A stretch of DNA of 64,000 nt. It comes from Aspergillus flavus. Taxonomy: Eukaryota; Ascomycota; Eurotiomycetes; Eurotiales; Aspergillaceae. A model generated the notes under the pieces. The model was not told the DNA's origin, searched no databases, and was given only the letters and a program-made list of their open reading frames with translations. The translations under genes and the position numbers were made by a program. The stretch spans positions 2,604,001-2,668,000 of the forward strand of contig NC_092408.1 of assembly GCF_009017415.1 (NCBI RefSeq). Reading direction: 5' to 3'. This document shows positions 57,781 to 64,000 of the stretch, one piece after another (positions within the stretch are counted from its first letter, which is position 1; each line of letters starts with the position of its first letter).

Positions 57781-58080
57781 CAGAGTATTGTAGTCTACTT
57801 GAAAAGAGTCTTCTATGTAAGTGCATATATTTTTGTTGTGTTTCTTACCCCGCCTCAGGCTTGCTTGCTGCGGGGATGTCGGATTTATCAAGCTGCGCTA
57901 GCCTGTTATGGGTGATACGAGTAGATCATATATCATTTTGACCGTTTTGTAGATTTAGGCTGCCGCAAAGGCTCATAATTACATCAAGGCAACCAAGGTG
58001 AGTGCTATAAGAAGGACTAACACCCACAGTTTTGTTGATTCCATTTCTAAAGTGCAATCTTATGACCCACTGAGGCGCAA

Positions 58081-59034
58081 ATGACTACTCCAGACTATTC
58101 TTTCTTCCCCAAGTGGGATCCTGTTCCCGATGAATGGTTTGAAGCTCCAATTCGCCCTTATGACGGCAAAAGTGAAGAGCACAAACAGATGCTTACCGAA
58201 GAACTTGCTATCCTCAAGGCATTTTATCATGGTGTAATGACTGCTGAGGAAGCTGCGTACGCGATAACTCGACCAATCTCAACCTCGTCAATACCGGTCC
58301 TCAACACCTACTCGGATGAATGTATTGCTCTCTTTATGCTCTGGAGACAAATTGTGAATGCTTGCGAAGAGTGGCCGGCTTCTCGCATCCCTGACCTCGT
58401 CGCACTTCTAAGTGCGATATCCAAAATTCCCGATCACATTCACCGTGGTGAAGCCACGGATGACGAAGATGAGGGGCCCTTGGGATGGGATATCCTCCCT
58501 TATTTTGCTGCGGAGTGGAGAGATGCTCATTGGAGGATACCGATGAATATTCTTCAGGATTATCCGGACACGGCGGCAAGACTCCGCGAACGGGGACTAT
58601 ATATCAGAGCTCAAGAGGTTGAGTCACAACTTGTTGCAGCTGGCATATGGGATTTATGGAGAGCGATAAATTACGTGATATGGACGCTGGAGATGAAACC
58701 CAATCACGATTATCACGCAGAAGAGAGGACTGGGGTACACCATCACCCCCTAGCATTTTATTCCCTCGAACTTGACTTTCAAGTGCCGGCGGTTGCTTGT
58801 TGGATTAAGCATAATGGGCAAAGAATGCATCAATGTATCGCCAGAGACGGGCTGAAGGGTAATCCAGATCTCCCGACCGTGCGTATGCATTTTGGCGAGC
58901 CTATCGAACGTTGGGCATTCTGGAAGAAACGATTGCTTGAGCTCGCGAACGACCCTGATGATTTTACAAGAAGAGGAGCACAACTAGCTATAGGATACAT
59001 GGATGAGGCCACAGGATCTCTGACGGAGAAGTAA
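58081..59034 (+). CDS. DUF3632-domain protein
   Basis: A single exon of 317 residues, mostly helical and rich in Trp and acidic residues. Typical DUF3632 features are an early acidic helix, CIALFMLWRQIVNAC in the middle, a WDILPYFAAEWRDAHW region and the late EPIERWAFWKKRLLELA. The family is fungus-specific, cytosolic by prediction and of unknown function; members are often numerous and vary between strains. Confidence 0.85.
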   Translation: MTTPDYSFFPKWDPVPDEWFEAPIRPYDGKSEEHKQMLTEELAILKAFYHGVMTAEEAAYAITRPISTSSIPVLNTYSDECIALFMLWRQIVNACEEWPASRIPDLVALLSAISKIPDHIHRGEATDDEDEGPLGWDILPYFAAEWRDAHWRIPMNILQDYPDTAARLRERGLYIRAQEVESQLVAAGIWDLWRAINYVIWTLEMKPNHDYHAEERTGVHHHPLAFYSLELDFQVPAVACWIKHNGQRMHQCIARDGLKGNPDLPTVRMHFGEPIERWAFWKKRLLELANDPDDFTRRGAQLAIGYMDEATGSLTEK

Positions 59035-59185
59035 ACGCCTTTGACATTCTTTTACGCCCTTCTGCATTAGATAGCCAATGCTTATAGGTCTCTTTAGTAC
59101 GAAATAAAGATTGTCTGTAACTAATAGATCATATGGGACGCACTTCAAGATAAGTGCTATAGACCCTGTTCTCAGTTGGCCTAGC

Positions 59186-59764
59186 TCAAGTGGATAGCTC
59201 CATCTCCTTGTCAATAACTCTCACTCCAACTGCAGCAATCATGCCCATGAACCACGACTCATTAACTCCTGGGGGCAAACGTTCTTTTGCAGTAGGGAGC
59301 AAAGTACATTTATGTTCAAGTAGGCTTTCTTTCCGATCATAGTGCTTTTCGAATTCAGCACCCTTGACCTATTCAGCAAGACGAACCATGTCATCGATGG
59401 AAAGAGAATCACCCATCAGATGATAGCGCTTCTCCCATTGTGACAGGTCTAGTACTGCAGCAACGAAGCGACCAATATCGCTAGTATGGATCATCGCCAC
59501 AGCACCCTCGCCGTCACCTGGGATCGCGGCAAAGTTGTTTTCGAGGTCGATCCAGACCGGCACGGAGAGCGTCAAGGGCGTTGGAACTCGTGGGGACGTC
59601 ACATAGTCCATGGACATGCCGTTGGAAAAGAGGGTATACTCCAGTGTGCTTTGATCGAGGCGTTGCGACACTCTCATTACTATACATGATCCAGTCATAA
59701 GCCTTAAGGTTTTTCCAGTACTTTTCCATCTCTGCTGTCTCCCAGAATCGCCGTAAGCAAAGTA

Positions 59765-59768
<4 letters not shown>
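59186..59768 (-). pseudogene. Relic of an NmrA-like / isoflavone reductase-type oxidoreductase gene
   Basis: On the reverse strand: MEKYWKNLKAYDWIMYS, then in another frame STLEYTLFSNGMSMDYV, IDLENNFAAIPGDGE, IHTSDIGRFVAAVLDL, RYHLMGDSLS and MVRLAE, a TAG at 59369-59371, and in the same frame VKGAEFEKHY to the end PPGVNESWFMGMIAAVG. This is the middle and C-terminal part of an NmrA/PCBER-like protein. The N-terminal nucleotide-binding half is missing, cut off exactly where the homocitrate synthase gene ends. It has one frameshift and one nonsense codon. Confidence 0.78.
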
Positions 59769-61563
<1,795 letters not shown>

Positions 61564-62615
61564 ATGTCTTTAAGTTCAACAATAGCCAAGCGTCTTGAAG
61601 GCAAGACAATCGTGATAACCGGTGCCTCATCCGGAATTGGGAAGAGCATTGCGAAAGAATTCGCCCGGACGTCACCAGGCAACCTAAAGCTGATTCTCAC
61701 CGCACGCCGGATCAACAACCTTCGCGAGGTCGCCGCCGAGATCTACCAGGAGGCTGGCGACGGGGTCAAAGTACTCCCCGTCCAACTAGATGTTAGTAAA
61801 CCGGAGGAGATTGAGCAATTCGTCCCCTCATTACCAGACGAATTCAAGGATGTCGATATACTGGTTAATAATGCGTGCGTTTTCATAATCCATGACCACT
61901 TACATGTCTGCCTGGCCTACGCTAACTGATTGTATATACAGTGGCCTGGTCAAAGGCATGGCTCAAGCGCCCGATATCAAGCCGGGGGATATGGCCGTAA
62001 TGTTCGACACGAATGTCACTGGCCTGATCAACATGACACAGACCATTCTGCCCATCTTCAAGACCAGACCTGATGGTGGGCGAGGGGATATCATCAACAT
62101 TGGCAGTATCGCCGGCCGTGATCCATACCAGGGTGGGAGTATCTACTGCGCGACTAAAGCAGCCGTTCGCTCGTTCACAGACGCCCTGCGTAAGGAACTT
62201 ATTGCCACACGCATCCGTGTTATTGAGATTGACCCGGGTCAGGTGGAGACGGTAGGCCCTACCCATAAAATTTGTGGCGATTGGACATCCGGGGGTTGAT
62301 TTGGGTGATAGGAGTTCTCTCTTGTGAGATTCGATGGTGATAAGGCGAAGGCGGATGCTGTTTACAAGTAAGTTGCCACTATATGGGGTGTGTAGTATAA
62401 GCTGATGGCTCGCAGGGGAGTTGAGCCTCTAACCGGCGATGATATCGCTGAGATCGTGGTATTTGCTGCTGGGCGGCGTGAGAATGTTGTTATTGCTGAC
62501 ACCCTAGTCTTTCCCAATCACCAGGTAAGCTTCTGACCAGGGTCGATACCATTCATTGGAACTAATACAAGGGGATCTCCAGGCTGGCGCAGGAATTATG
62601 CATCGCAAGGTGTGA
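61564..62615 (+). CDS. Short-chain dehydrogenase/reductase, YMR226C/serine dehydrogenase-like
   Basis: Five exons (61564-61874, 61942-62251, 62312-62367, 62416-62524, 62583-62615; introns 67, 60, 48, 58 nt) encode 272 residues. The cofactor motif is TGASSGIGK (19-27); DILVNNAG spans intron 1; INIGSIAG holds the catalytic Ser and IYCATKAA the Tyr-Lys pair. The C-terminus IADTLVFPNHQAGAGIMHRK is typical of the yeast YMR226C group, NADP+-dependent 3-hydroxy acid (serine/allo-threonine) dehydrogenases of the cytosol. The splice sites of the short exons were chosen to restore ETEFSLVRF and YKGVEPLT. It is divergent from homocitrate synthase. Confidence 0.88.
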
Positions 62616-63167
62616 GTATTCTGGTGGGCGCAGTCTGAGTACGTCACCAGCAATCGTGAACTTCGGAATAAATAACTTGCAGTGACCACCCATCTTTCTT
62701 TACTGTGGCTTGGGCATATATGTTCCTGGGAGATCCATCAACGAGAGCACGACCAATCTCTGTTGGTCTTGTGCTAAAAATTCCTACACAGTAGAAGAAC
62801 AATAAACGGACATGTGCTTTGCAAGTTTGAGAAGATGCGGCGCTAACGCTCCCTGGTGTACCACTCATGCTTCTATTTCGATGTTTATCTTAGTTACGAA
62901 CTTTTTTTCCTTTTCTTTTTCCTTCCTTTTCAGAGATGAAGATAGATTGGCTGTTGCGTGGAAACCAGCGTTGGAACAAGAAGCGATATGTTTGAATACC
63001 ATATAATTTGACAGCATGATGAGATTGTGGTGTCACACAATTGCTAATTGACAACATACATATAAGACTCAGCTGTGGACCCTAGCGTTCATTACCCAGG
63101 CGACTCGGCAGAAGCGAGCAGGGTAGTAAAGACTAAAGAGAGGTATCGACAATGCATCGCAGATACC
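62616..63167. other. Gap between convergent SDR genes
   Basis: 552 bp. A small reverse frame (62644-62868) and a forward one (62812-63006) have no recognisable features. Confidence 0.45.
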
Positions 63168-63926
63168 CTACCAGCCAATATCCTCCACGCGGTATTCCTC
63201 CGCAACAATTGTACCAAGCAGGGTCTTCGGATCTCCCTCGGTAGCAGCACGAACGATATTCATAGCACCCTGGCTTGCATCCTTGACACCATGACCGCCC
63301 GTGAAATTCGTCCGACAATATCCTGGTGACGTGGAAACGACCAGGATATTCTCCTTCTCCAAGGTTACACCCTCCACGGCCGTAAGCATATTCAGAGCTG
63401 CCTTACTACTCCGATACACGGGCAGAGGCGTACGCCGTGCACCGTACTCGGATGTCGGAGAGTAAGCGACACTCATCTGAGCCAAGCCTGTGGTCACATT
63501 AACAATACGGCGGTCATGATACTTAGAAGCCCTCAGGAGCGGCAGAAAAGTGTCGACAATAACAGCGACGCCGAAGACATTGGTCTCGAAGACGGCGCGG
63601 AAGTTGTCACGAAGACTCAAGTTGGGATCTTGGGGTTTAGAAATGGCAGCATTGTTGATCAAGATGTCGAGACTCCCGAACTGGTCAGAGACAGACTTCG
63701 CCGCTGCGGTAATGGAGGTATCGTCATTAGCATCGATGACCAAGGGTGTCAATGTTGAACTGTCGATCGTGGGATCCGATGCCAGTTGTTGGATCGCGGA
63801 TTCTGCCTTTGATTTGGTTCGCGCGCCAAGCAGAATATGATATTTGCCTGTTTTGGCGAGTTGCTCTGCTGTGGAATAGCCAAGGCCTTGGTTGGCACCG
63901 GTGATGAGGACTAATGTTTGGGGCAT
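63168..63926 (-). CDS. Short-chain dehydrogenase/reductase (carbonyl reductase-like)
   Basis: An intronless 252-residue protein of classical SDR length. The cofactor motif is TGANQGLG (9-16), basic residues after the second strand (ARTKSK) favour NADP(H), NNA is at 91-93 and catalytic Tyr171-Lys175 lie in YRSSK. The usual catalytic Ser region reads IVNVTTG, with Thr at or near the Ser position. SPGYCRTNFTG is the standard PG motif. The substrate is unknown. The start codon lies 74 bp from the window edge. Confidence 0.88.
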   Translation of the reverse strand: MPQTLVLITGANQGLGYSTAEQLAKTGKYHILLGARTKSKAESAIQQLASDPTIDSSTLTPLVIDANDDTSITAAAKSVSDQFGSLDILINNAAISKPQDPNLSLRDNFRAVFETNVFGVAVIVDTFLPLLRASKYHDRRIVNVTTGLAQMSVAYSPTSEYGARRTPLPVYRSSKAALNMLTAVEGVTLEKENILVVSTSPGYCRTNFTGGHGVKDASQGAMNIVRAATEGDPKTLLGTIVAEEYRVEDIGW

Positions 63927-64000
63927 TATCTTGGGTGTGTCTGCTATCCTAGATCCGCAATCCGATGTGTGTTGTCTTGCAACGGCTACATATCGGCTTC

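Noticed and set aside
62644..62868. Reverse frame between the two SDR genes
   Set aside because: The stretch ALVDGSPRNIYAQATVKKDG looks protein-like, but no family could be named and no start/intron arrangement was convincing.

Overview
The window is nuclear DNA from a filamentous ascomycete, most likely Eurotiales (Aspergillus/Penicillium type). Support for this comes from many protein genes with short GT..AG introns of about 48-140 nt, fungal-only families (Zn2Cys6 regulator, BYS1, DUF3632, DUF3176, DUF6536, LysM, AA11), the FtrA/FetC iron-uptake pair and a nuclear tRNA-Gly with a T-run terminator. The genus is an inference. I see no transposon, CRISPR array or prokaryotic feature.

Layout. 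1-3.1 kb: the N-terminal part of a cytochrome P450 (running off the left edge), divergent from a fused cytochrome b5/cytochrome b5 reductase. 5.1-5.7 kb: relic of a DUF6536 membrane-protein gene. 6-14.9 kb: a calcium block with one PMC1-type Ca2+-ATPase and three CAX-type Ca2+/H+ exchangers. 15-16.5 kb: alpha/beta hydrolase with a peroxisomal C-terminus. 18.5-26.6 kb: AA11 lytic polysaccharide monooxygenase, pyruvate decarboxylase, HAD phosphatase, a conserved fungal protein of unknown function and a stand-alone EthD protein. 27.3-28.2 kb: Ser/Thr-rich single-pass membrane protein. 31.4-36.8 kb: type III polyketide synthase flanked by a broken DUF3176 gene and a broken MFS transporter gene. 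37.2-39.2 kb: tRNA-Gly(GCC) and an APC-family amino-acid/amine permease.

40.7-54.3 kb: a BYS1-domain secreted protein, then a reductive iron assimilation neighbourhood consisting of iron permease FtrA and multicopper ferroxidase FetC sharing one promoter, followed by a Fre-type ferric reductase and a Zn2Cys6 regulator. A secreted three-LysM protein lies beyond. The FtrA/FetC intergenic region holds an exact ATCWGATAA site, the element bound by SreA-type iron GATA repressors. The pathway logic is that the reductase makes Fe2+ at the surface, FetC re-oxidises it and FtrA imports it.

55-64 kb: a secreted conserved fungal protein, a broken ARF-family GTPase gene, a DUF3632 protein, a broken NmrA-like gene, a homocitrate synthase divergent from a short-chain dehydrogenase, and a second short-chain dehydrogenase. 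The homocitrate synthase/SDR promoter carries a perfect CCG-N6-CGG palindrome plus further copies of its half. Five gene relics within 64 kb, with long gene-poor gaps, suggest an accessory, fast-changing chromosomal region. The best leads are the homocitrate synthase/SDR pair with its palindromic promoter, the four-gene calcium block with one exchanger lacking a normally invariant acidic residue, and the iron-uptake neighbourhood.
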